A DNA stretch of 64,000 nucleotides, taken from contig NZ_BSVB01000001.1 of the NCBI RefSeq assembly GCF_030161895.1, forward strand, positions 3,348,001-3,412,000. The letters run 5' to 3'. The notes beneath the pieces were generated by a model. That model worked only from the letters and a program-made list of their open reading frames with translations, ran no database searches and had not been told where the DNA came from. Of this stretch, positions 57,037-64,000 are shown piece after piece (positions within the stretch are counted from its first letter, which is position 1; every line of letters starts with the position of its first letter). The stretch is from Pseudolysinimonas kribbensis (GTDB lineage Bacteria > Actinomycetota > Actinomycetes > Actinomycetales > Microbacteriaceae). A program made the position numbers and the translations under genes.

Positions 57037-58487
57037 ATGAGACGAGCCAAGATCGTCGCCACTCTGGGGCCCGCCACCTCGAGCTATGAGAACATCCGGG
57101 CGATCCTCGAGGCGGGGGTCGATGTCGCCCGCATGAACCTCAGCCACGGCACCTACGCCGTGCACGAGGAGGTCTACGCCAACGTGCGGCGGGCCGCCGA
57201 GGACCTCAAGAAGCCGGTCGCGGTGCTCGTGGACCTGCAGGGCCCGAAGATCCGGCTCGGCAAGTTCGAGTCGGGCCCGTACGAGCTGGCCGTGGGCGAC
57301 ATCTTCACGATCACCACCGAGGACATCCTCGGCACGAAGGAGCTCGTGAGCACGACCTTCAAGGGCCTGCCGGGCGACGTGAAGGCCGGTGACTTCCTGC
57401 TCATCGACGACGGCAAGGTACGCGTCAAGGTGCTCGACACCGACGGGGTGCGCGTGCGCACCGAGGTCATCGTCGCGGGGCCTGTCTCGAACAACAAGGG
57501 CATCAACCTTCCCGGCGTCGCGGTCAGCGTGCCCGCGCTGTCGGACAAGGACGAGGCCGATCTGCGCTGGGGCCTGAAGCTGGGTGCGGACTACATCGCG
57601 CTCTCCTTCGTGCGCGATGCCTCCGACATCTCCCGGGTGCACGAGATCATGGCCGAGGAGGGGCGCCGCGTTCCCGTCATCGCCAAGATCGAGAAGCCGC
57701 AGGCGGTCGACAACCTCGAGGAGATCATCGACGCCTTCGACAGCATCATGGTCGCCCGCGGCGACCTCGGCGTCGAGCTGCCGCTGGAGGCGGTGCCGAT
57801 CGTGCAGAAGCGCGCGGTCGAACTGGCGCGCCGGATGGCCAAGCCGGTCATCGTCGCGACCCAGATGCTCGAGTCGATGATCTCGAGCCCCGTGCCCACG
57901 CGTGCCGAGACCTCCGACGTCGCGAACGCGGTGCTCGATGGTGCGGATGCCGTCATGCTCTCGGGCGAGACGAGCGTCGGCGAGTACCCCGTCGTCACGG
58001 TCGCGACGATGGCGCGCATCGTCGCGTCCACCGAGGACCACGGCCTGGAGCGCATCCCGCCGCTCGGCACGAAGCCGCGCACCCAGGGGGCGCGATCACC
58101 CTCGCGGCCGCCGACGTCGCCGAGTTCGTCCAAGCGAAGTTCGTCTGCGTCTTCACGGAGTCGGGCGACTCCGCGCGCCGGATGTCCCGGCTGCGCCACA
58201 AGGTGCCGCTGCGCGCGTTCGCGACCGAGGAGGCCATCCGGCGCCGCATGGCGCTCACCTGGGGCGTCGAGTCGTACCTCGTCGACCGGGTCGTGCGCAC
58301 CGATGACATGTTCGGCCAGGTGGACGAGATGCTCCTCGGCGAGGGGCTGGTGGCCGAAGGCGACAAGGTCGTGGTGATCTCCGGATCCCCTCCCGGGATC
58401 GCCGGCTCGACGAACGACATGCGGGTGCACGTCGTGGGCACGACGGAGAACCCGCCGGTCTGGGAGACGGGCGAGCACGCGGACTAG
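57037..58487 (+). CDS. pyk: Pyruvate kinase (frameshifted here)
   Basis: Pyk makes pyruvate and ATP from phosphoenolpyruvate. It opens [20 protein letters not shown] and ARMNLSHG. The B domain lies between [17 protein letters not shown] and [20 protein letters not shown]. The active-site signature is [18 protein letters not shown], with [14 protein letters not shown] and ATQMLESMI. The C-terminal regulatory domain is offset by a break at GGGGG 58086-58090, where a sixth G gives [20 protein letters not shown]. Repaired length is 483 residues. Its stop shares the CTAG palindrome with the convergent kinase gene. Confidence 0.95.
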
Positions 58488-59475
58488 GACACCGGGTCCC
58501 GCGGCGATGACGTGCGCACGAGCTCGAGGCTCGTGCGCACCCGCTCGAACATGAGAGCGTCGACCGCGACGCCGTGATGTCGCAGGGCCAGCACCGCGGC
58601 GCCTGCACTGCCATCGGTCACCCGGCGGACCTCGCGCATCCCGTCCAGGCCGGCGACGTCGAGACCCAGACGCCCCAGCACCCCGCCGCCGGTCACCACG
58701 GGCCCGCTCACGTCGAGGCGGTGGATCGATCGCAGCGACGTGCGCAGCGCAGCCCGCGCGTCGGCACGGATGGCGCTCGCCACCGGATCGTCCCCGACCT
58801 CGAACACGAGGGGCGCGAAGCGCGCCAGGTCGATGGGCCGGGCGGCATAGACGGCCTCGAGCAGCGCCCCGAGCGCCTCGGGGCGCCCCGCGGGGCTCAG
58901 CGGGGTCGTGTCGGCCGGGATGCCGAGCGACTCGAGCAGCGCCCCCGTGAGCGCCGTGGCGGGCCCGCGCCGGTCGAGCTGGGCCGCGACCGCGCGCGCG
59001 ACGCGGCGGCCGATCCAGAAGCCGGACCCGGCGTCACCGAGCAGCCAGCCGATGCCGTCGGCCACCGCCTCCTGCCGCCCGCCGCGCACCCGGATCGCCG
59101 CGGCCCCGGTTCCGGCGACCACCGCGTAGCCGTCGGGCTCCCAGGCGCCTGCGCAGAAGGTCGCGAGCAGGTCCGACTCGAAGACGAGCGGTCCGCGCAC
59201 CCCCGCCTGCACGAGCCGGGGGCGATCCAGTCGGTCGGCGCCGATGCCCGCGAGCCGGCCATCGCGAGCACCGCGACCCCGTCGAGCTGCGTGATCGAGG
59301 CCTGCCTCATCGCGCGGCCGACGGCCGTCGTCACCTGGTGCGCCACGTGCTCCGGGCCGGACGAGATGGGATTGCCGGCGCCGCTGGTCCCGAACCCCAG
59401 GCACCTGCCGTCGCTGCTCAGGACGATGGCCCTGGTCGAGGTCCCGCCGGCGTCGACAGCGAGCAATTCGGTCAC
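58484..59475 (-). CDS. BadF/BadG-type N-acetylglucosamine kinase family protein (frameshifted here)
   Basis: An ASKHA-fold sugar kinase, most likely for N-acetylglucosamine. It starts at GTG 59473-59475 with the phosphate-1 loop LLAVDAGGTSTRAIVLSSDG. It continues with GAGNPISSGPEHVA, a second nucleotide segment VVAGTGAAAIRVRGGR, and GWLLGDAGSGFWIGRRVARA, which is characteristic of the family. The adenosine-motif region is VVTGGGVLGRLGLDV. The frame breaks at the plus-strand GGGGG of 59218-59222. A sixth base gives DWIAPRLVQAGVRGPLVFES. Repaired length is 330 residues. It is divergent from the RpiR regulator; substrate is inferred from the neighbouring transporter and SIS genes. Confidence 0.82.
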
Positions 59476-59490
59476 GAGAGTCGATTGTGC

Positions 59491-59519
59491 TTGATTGCGG
59501 GCCCCCGCGCGCTGATAAT
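59491..59519 (+). promoter_or_regulatory. Promoter of the rpiR-SIS-ABC transporter operon
   Basis: TTGATT (59491-59496) and GATAAT (59514-59519) form a -35/-10 pair with a 17-base spacer. This is the most classical sigma-70-like promoter in the window and stands in the divergent region between the kinase and rpiR. Confidence 0.55.
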
Positions 59520-59524
59520 GCTGT

Positions 59525-59554
59525 TCAGTCAATTGCACGATGAAGTGAGACTGA
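59525..59554 (+). promoter_or_regulatory. Possible RpiR operator (inverted repeat)
   Basis: TCAGTC (59525-59530) and GACTGA (59549-59554) form a perfect inverted repeat with an 18-base spacer. It covers the expected transcript start and the rpiR leader, in a notably AT-rich stretch. It is placed to let the adjacent regulator control both divergent genes. Confidence 0.4.
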
Positions 59555-59560
59555 TTTTCA

Positions 59561-60520
59561 GTGACCGTGACCACCGAGTCCTCCAGCAGCGCCGCGGAGA
59601 CGGCGTCCGCCGGCACGCTGTCGGCGATCGGGATGCGCATCCAGTCCCGCCTTCCGCGCATGTCGCAGGCGATGAGCAAGATCGCGGCCCTCCTGCTCGA
59701 GGCGCCGGATGCGCCGCTGCGGCTCTCGATCACCGAACTCGCCGAGGAGGCCGGCACCTCGGCCGCGACCGTGACGCGCTTCTGCCGCACGATCGGCTAC
59801 TCCGGGTACACCCCGTTCCGCGTCGCGGTGGCCTCCGACACGGGCCGCAAGCACGCCATCGAGCGGTGGAGCGAGGACATCGGCCGCGCCTTCGGCCCGG
59901 ACGACACGCCGACCCAGGTCATGAGCACACTGCTCACGGCGCACACGCGATCGCTGCGCTCGACGGCCGAGTTCATCGACCTCGAGCAGCTCGAGCGGAT
60001 CGCGGCCCGGATCGCGACGTGCGAGCACATCGACCTGTACGGCATCGGCGGCAGCGGCGTGATGGCGGAGGAGATGCAACTGCGCCTGTACCGGATCGGC
60101 ATCAACGCGCACTCGTGGCCCGAGGTGCACTCCGGCCTGACGAGCGCCTCGCTGCAGAACGAGCACTGCGTCGCGATCGGCATCTCCAACACCGGTCGCA
60201 CCGACGAGACGATCCAGATGATCGAATGCGCACGCTCCACCGGCGCGCTCACGGTCGCGATCACGAGCTCCCCGGAATCCCCGCTGGCACAGGCGGCCGA
60301 CGAGAACATCGTGACCCTCGCGCACGAGAAGTTCCTGCAGCCCGACGACCTGTCGGCCAAGCACTCCCAGCTCTTCGTGCTCGACCTGCTCTACCTCCTG
60401 GTGGCGCAGCAGAACTTCGGCCGCTCGACGACGACCCTCGCGGCGTCGGCGTCGGCGGTCGCCCCGCACCGCCGGTCGTCACGCAGTCGACGGGCCCAAC
60501 CCAAGGAGCAGCAGGCATGA
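59561..60520 (+). CDS. RpiR-family (MurR-type) transcriptional regulator
   Basis: A sugar-phosphate-sensing regulator of 319 residues. The N-terminal helix-turn-helix (about residues 30-105) reads MSKIAALLLEAPDAPLRLSI, TELAEEAGTSAATVTRFCRT and IGYSGYTPFRVAVA. The SIS domain (about 140-280) has IDLYGIGGSGVMAEEMQLRL, AIGISNTGRTDETIQMIECA and KHSQLFVLDLLYLLVAQ. The C-terminus is a low-complexity basic tail. Starts at GTG 59561 with no obvious ribosome binding site. The stop overlaps the SIS gene. The likely ligand is an amino-sugar phosphate, and targets probably include the divergent kinase and the downstream transporter. Confidence 0.9.
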   Translation: MTVTTESSSSAAETASAGTLSAIGMRIQSRLPRMSQAMSKIAALLLEAPDAPLRLSITELAEEAGTSAATVTRFCRTIGYSGYTPFRVAVASDTGRKHAIERWSEDIGRAFGPDDTPTQVMSTLLTAHTRSLRSTAEFIDLEQLERIAARIATCEHIDLYGIGGSGVMAEEMQLRLYRIGINAHSWPEVHSGLTSASLQNEHCVAIGISNTGRTDETIQMIECARSTGALTVAITSSPESPLAQAADENIVTLAHEKFLQPDDLSAKHSQLFVLDLLYLLVAQQNFGRSTTTLAASASAVAPHRRSSRSRRAQPKEQQA

Positions 60521-61265
60521 CCCTCTACGACGACTTCCGGCACGAGGCCGAGACGCGGATCGCCGCGTTGACGGCCGAGGCGGACGCCGGCGCCCTCGAC
60601 CCGGCCATCGACATCCTGGTCGAGGCGCTGAATGTCGGGGAGTGCTCCAGGCGTTCGGCACCGGGCACTCGGAGGCGTTCGCGATGGAGATCGCGGGTCG
60701 CGCCGGCGGCCTGATCCCCACCAACCGCATCGCCCTGCGCAACGTCGTGCTCCAGGGATCGCGGCCCTCCGACATCCTGAGCGACGGCAAGCTCGAACGC
60801 GATCCCTCCATCGTCGACGAGCTCTTCGACATCTCGCCCATCGGGCCGGACGACGTCTTCCTCATCGCGTCGAACTCGGGCGTCAACGGGTCGATCGTCG
60901 GCATGGCCCTCAGGGCGAAGGAGACCGGTCACAAGGTGATCGCGGTCACGAGCCTCGAGCACACGATGGCCGTGGAACCCAAGCACCCGAGCGGCAAGCG
61001 GCTGCGCGACATCGCGGATGTCGTGATCGACAACAAGGCGCCGTACGGCGACGCGACGCTCGACGTCGGCGAGACGAAGATCGGCGCGATCTCGTCGATC
61101 ACCGCCGCCTTCATCGCGCAGCTGCTCACGATCGCGGTCACCGACCGCATCGCGGCATCGGGGCAGACCCCGCCCGTCTACCTCTCGGCCAACATCCCGG
61201 GCGGAGACGAGCACAACAAGGCATTGGAGGACCTCTACCGAGACCGGATCAGCCGCACAGCCTGA
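60517..61265 (+). CDS. SIS domain-containing protein, UPF0309 type (frameshifted here)
   Basis: A sugar-isomerase-fold protein of about 249 residues related to UPF0309. The N-terminal helix reads MTLYDDFRHEAETRIAALTA. After the break come QAFGTGHSEAFAMEIAGRAG, LIPTNRIALRNVVLQGSRPS, FLIASNSGVNGSIVGMALRA and VIAVTSLEHT. The frame breaks at GGGG 60637-60640; a fifth G gives VGGVLQAFGTGHSE. The family is linked to amino-sugar loci, but its reaction is not established. ATG 60517 overlaps the rpiR stop. Confidence 0.86.
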
Positions 61266-61322
61266 GCCAACGGCCGACCCGGCAGCACCACACCCACAAC
61301 AACGAAAGGCAGCATCGACACC

Positions 61323-62708
61323 ATGACCAATGACAGCGGTCAGTTCAACCGGCGTCTCTTCCTGCGCGGCGCCTTCGCGGCGGCCGTCGCCGTCCCCGTC
61401 AGCGTGACGCTCGCGTCGTGCGTCACCGGTGGCGGCAACGGGGGAGGCGGCGGCGGCACCAAGTCGGCGAAGAACCCGTTCGGCGTCGCCGCGAACTCCA
61501 GCACCGAGGCGGTCATCTTCAACGGCGGCTACGGGTACGACTACGTCCAGGACGCGGCCAAGCAGATGGAGAAGTACACCAAGGGCCTCAAGGTCAAGGT
61601 GTCGCCGTCCACCCAGATCGCCCAGCAGCTGCAGCCGCGCTTCGTCGGCGGCAACCCGCCGGACCTGATCGACAACTCGGGCGCGGGCGCGATCGGCTTC
61701 ACGACGATCCTCGACCAGCTCGAGGAGCTCGACGACGTCTTCGAGGCGAACAACTACGAGGGCAAGAAGATCGGCGACACGCTCTACCCGAACGCGAAGG
61801 TGCCGGGGACGTTCGACGGCAAGTTCAAGGCCCTCAACTACGTCCTCACGATCTACGCGCTCTGGTACTCGGCGAGCCTGTTCCAGGACAACGGCTGGAC
61901 GCCTCCCAAGACCTGGGAGGAGGCCAAGGAGCTCGGCGCGAAGGCGAAGGCCAAGGGCAAGTACCTCTTCGTCTGGGGCAAGGAGGCCGCGACCTACTAC
62001 CAGACCCTTGCGGTCGACTCCGCGATCAAGGAGGGTGGCGACGAGGTCAAGAACGGGTTCGAGAACCTGACCAAGGACTGCTGGTCGCACCCTGCTGTCC
62101 AGAGCGTGCTCAAGGCGCTGGGCGAGATCGTGGCCGCCGGGTACTTCGTGCCGGGCGGTGCGGGCACGCAGTTCACGGCCGCACAGGCGAAGTGGAGCAA
62201 CGACCAGCAGGCCCTGCTCTACCCGTCGGGCTCGTGGATCGAGAACGAGATGAAGAAGGCGACCAAGGACGGCTTCAAGATGACCGGCATCCCGGAGCTC
62301 GTCGTGAGCGACAGCCCCAAGATGCCCTACGAGTCGCTGCGCAGTGCCGCGGGCGAGCCGTTCATCGTGCCGAAGACGAGCAAGAACCCCGCCGGTGGCA
62401 AGGAGCTGCTGCGGGCCATGCTCTCCAAGGAGGCGGCCACGAACTTCGCCAAGACGCGTCTCGCGCCGACGATCGTCAAGGGGCTCGTGCCCGCCGACGG
62501 CTTCGGCTCGACCGCGCTCGTCTCGCAGACGAAGATGCTGGATGCCGCGGGCTCCAACACCTTCAACTACCAGTTCGTCGACCTGTACGGCCTCAACACC
62601 GACCAGCTCGTGCCGTGGAACTCGTTCCTCTCGGGCAGCCTGGACGCCGCGGGTCTCACGGCGGCACTGCAGCAGATCACCGACAAAGCGGCGGCCGACA
62701 AGAAGTGA
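61323..62708 (+). CDS. ngcE: ABC transporter sugar-binding lipoprotein, NgcE-like (GlcNAc/chitobiose)
   Basis: The extracellular binding protein of a carbohydrate ABC importer. The intact 461-residue protein has a twin-arginine-type signal (FNRRLFLRGAFAAAVAVPVS) ending in the lipobox LASC, so Cys37 would be lipidated by Lgt. A Gly-rich linker follows. The mature domain is of the family 1 solute-binding type, with FVGGNPPDLIDNSGAGAIGF, FKALNYVLTIYALWYSASLF and LLYPSGSWIENEM. Resemblance to NgcE of Streptomyces and the kinase/SIS context suggest N-acetylglucosamine or diacetylchitobiose as ligand. Ribosome binding site GAAAGG is upstream. Confidence 0.82.
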   Translation: MTNDSGQFNRRLFLRGAFAAAVAVPVSVTLASCVTGGGNGGGGGGTKSAKNPFGVAANSSTEAVIFNGGYGYDYVQDAAKQMEKYTKGLKVKVSPSTQIAQQLQPRFVGGNPPDLIDNSGAGAIGFTTILDQLEELDDVFEANNYEGKKIGDTLYPNAKVPGTFDGKFKALNYVLTIYALWYSASLFQDNGWTPPKTWEEAKELGAKAKAKGKYLFVWGKEAATYYQTLAVDSAIKEGGDEVKNGFENLTKDCWSHPAVQSVLKALGEIVAAGYFVPGGAGTQFTAAQAKWSNDQQALLYPSGSWIENEMKKATKDGFKMTGIPELVVSDSPKMPYESLRSAAGEPFIVPKTSKNPAGGKELLRAMLSKEAATNFAKTRLAPTIVKGLVPADGFGSTALVSQTKMLDAAGSNTFNYQFVDLYGLNTDQLVPWNSFLSGSLDAAGLTAALQQITDKAAADKK

Positions 62709-63695
62709 CCGTCCCCTCGGAACCGCCGTCGGCGGTCGACCCACCCGGGTCGGCCGCCGGCGGCGCCGGCTGACCTTCGACCGGGTCAGCTTCATGCTGG
62801 TGTTCCTCGCACTGCCGGTCGCGATCTTCCTGATCTTCGTCATCTACCCGTTCATCCTCGCGGGGTACTACTCGCTCACCGACTGGAGCGGGTTCTCGAG
62901 CGACATCCCGTTCATCGGGATCGCCAACTACGTCAAGCTCGCGCAGGACGACATCTTCCAGCACGCGCTCGTGAACAACATCATCATCGCGGTCGTCGTG
63001 CCGCTCGTGACGATCGTGCTCGCGCTTGCTTTCGCGAGCCTCATTACCGTCGCCGGCCGCAGCCACGGCAACGTCCAGGGCATCCGAGCGTCCGCGCTGT
63101 ACCGCACCCTGTCCTTCTTCCCCTACTGCGTGCCGGCCATCGTGATCGGCATCATCTGGGGTTTCGTGTACGACCCGTCCGCCGGCCTCCTGAACGGCGT
63201 GCTCAACGGCATCGGCATCCCGATCGGCGACTTCGCCTGGCTCGGCGACGTGCGCACGGCGCTGCCCGCGTCGATGTTCGTCATCATCTGGAGCTTCGTC
63301 GGCTTCTACACGGTGCTGTTCGTCGCCGCGATCAAGGGCATCCCCGCCGAGACGTACGAGGCCGTGCGCCTGGACGGCGCCGGCCGGTTCCGTACCGCCT
63401 TCTCGATCACGGTCCCGCTGATCCGCGACACGGTGCAGACCGGCTACATCTATCTCGGCATCGCGGCGCTCGACGCGTTCGTCTACATGACGGCGTTGTT
63501 CCCTAACGCCGGGGGACCGAACAACACGACGCTCGTGATGTCGCAGGAGCTGTTCATCACGGCGTTCCGCAAGGGGCACTTCGGCTACGCCACCGCGATG
63601 GGCGTCGTGCTCGCCGTTGTGACGCTGCTGTTCGCGGCGATCGTGTTCGGCGTGAACCGCCTCCTCGCCGGCAGTGACAAGGAGACCGCCGATGA
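62705..63695 (+). CDS. ngcF: ABC transporter permease, NgcF-like (frameshifted near both ends)
   Basis: The first membrane subunit of the sugar importer. GTG 62705 overlaps the ngcE stop but reads only 22 codons. A base missing near 62745-62770 leads into the true frame, LTFDRVSFMLVFLALPVAIF. Six transmembrane helices are visible, and the permease EAA loop is ETYEAVRLDGAGRFRTAFSI followed by TVPLIRD. The expected end is TGA 63693-63695, overlapping ngcG ATG. The given frame misses it, so one more base is probably missing just upstream. Repaired length would be about 330 residues. Confidence 0.85.
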
Positions 63696-64000
63696 CCGCC
63701 ACGATCGATCGCGTCGATCCGCGCATCGCCGCGCCGACGACCGGCCGCGGCCGCCTCACCCCGGGGACGCGGTCGCCGGCGTGCTCTCGCACCTCGTGAT
63801 GATCCTCTGGACCGTCATCATCGTGCTGCCGTTCCTGTGGGTGCTCATGTCGTCGTTCAAGACGACGAAGGAGATCCTGCACTCGCCGTTCGCGCTGCCG
63901 GCGCAATGGAAGTTCGACAACTACGCCAACGCGTGGACGACCTCCGGCGTCGGCAGCTACTTCGCCAACACCCTGATCGTGGTCGGCAGCGCCCTCGTGC
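63692..64000 (+). CDS. ngcG: ABC transporter permease, NgcG-like (partial, frameshifted)
   Basis: The second membrane subunit, cut by the window end. ATG 63692 opens MTATIDRVDPRIAAPTTGRG. The frame breaks at GGGG 63763-63766, where a fifth G gives LTPGDAVAGVLSHLVMILWT. The first transmembrane helix follows (VMILWTVIIVLPFLWVLMSS). The typical MalG-family segment SSFKTTKEILHSPFALPAQW and KFDNYANAW come next, then the start of helix 2. About 103 codons are visible. Confidence 0.85.

Overview
The window is high-GC DNA from an actinobacterium, most likely a member of the Microbacteriaceae (Microbacterium-like). The evidence is the gene order ruvC-ruvA-ruvB-yajC-secD-secF-relA, rpsD next to alaS-ruvX-mltG-aroE-aroC-aroK-aroB, an actinobacterial IHF (mIHF), a pyrR-led pyrimidine operon, an HGxxPAAW protein beside trpC, a helicase-dead PriA, and leaderless starts behind TANNNT boxes. 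No rRNA, tRNA, IS element, prophage or CRISPR array was seen. Coding density is very high, and no gene-free stretch exceeds about 160 bases.

Layout. 1-7501: Holliday junction processing (ruvC end, ruvA, ruvB), Sec translocon accessories (yajC, secD, secF) and the (p)ppGpp enzyme relA. 7488-10232, minus strand: an AbiEi-like orphan, a DUF349 protein and a membrane-anchored cyclophilin. 10312-12478: rarA and rpsD, the latter closed by a strong hairpin terminator. 12552-14056: an aldehyde dehydrogenase. 14066-18857: a small membrane protein, alaS, ruvX and mltG. 18854-25295: shikimate genes aroE-aroC-aroK-aroB, an FAD oxidase, aroQ, then efp and nusB. 25292-25740, minus: a MarR regulator. 25851-35403: pyrR-pyrB-pyrC-membrane protein-carA-carB-pyrF-mihF/gmk, with a PyrR-type RNA hairpin over the pyrR ribosome binding site. 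35445-43076: rpoZ, coaBC, metK, priA, fmt, rsmB and rpe. 43073-46208: Nudix, FKBP, hisE, hisG, hisF, hisI. 46205-50881: tryptophan genes (membrane protein, HGxxPAAW, trpC, trpB, trpA, without trpE) and lgt. 50964-56980: glutamate synthase gltB and gltD. 57037-58487: pyruvate kinase. 58484-64000: a probable N-acetylglucosamine/chitobiose uptake locus (kinase, RpiR regulator, SIS protein, ABC binding protein, two permeases, the last cut by the window end).

The dominant oddity is sequence quality. About 30 genes, nearly all essential or core, are broken at roughly 40 places, almost always by loss of one G or C in a homopolymer run. Repairing the frame usually recreates a run of five or six identical bases, and I found no run of six or more anywhere by eye. 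This is the signature of an incompletely polished long-read assembly rather than of gene decay. Affected genes are annotated over their repaired extent, with type CDS and the break position stated; as literally written they do not encode intact products.

I did not find an undescribed defence or mobile system. The most interesting real biology is the mIHF-guanylate kinase fusion, the pyrR translational operator, the widespread leaderless promoters, the unbroken Nudix-FKBP frame, the missing trpE and the N-acetylglucosamine locus.
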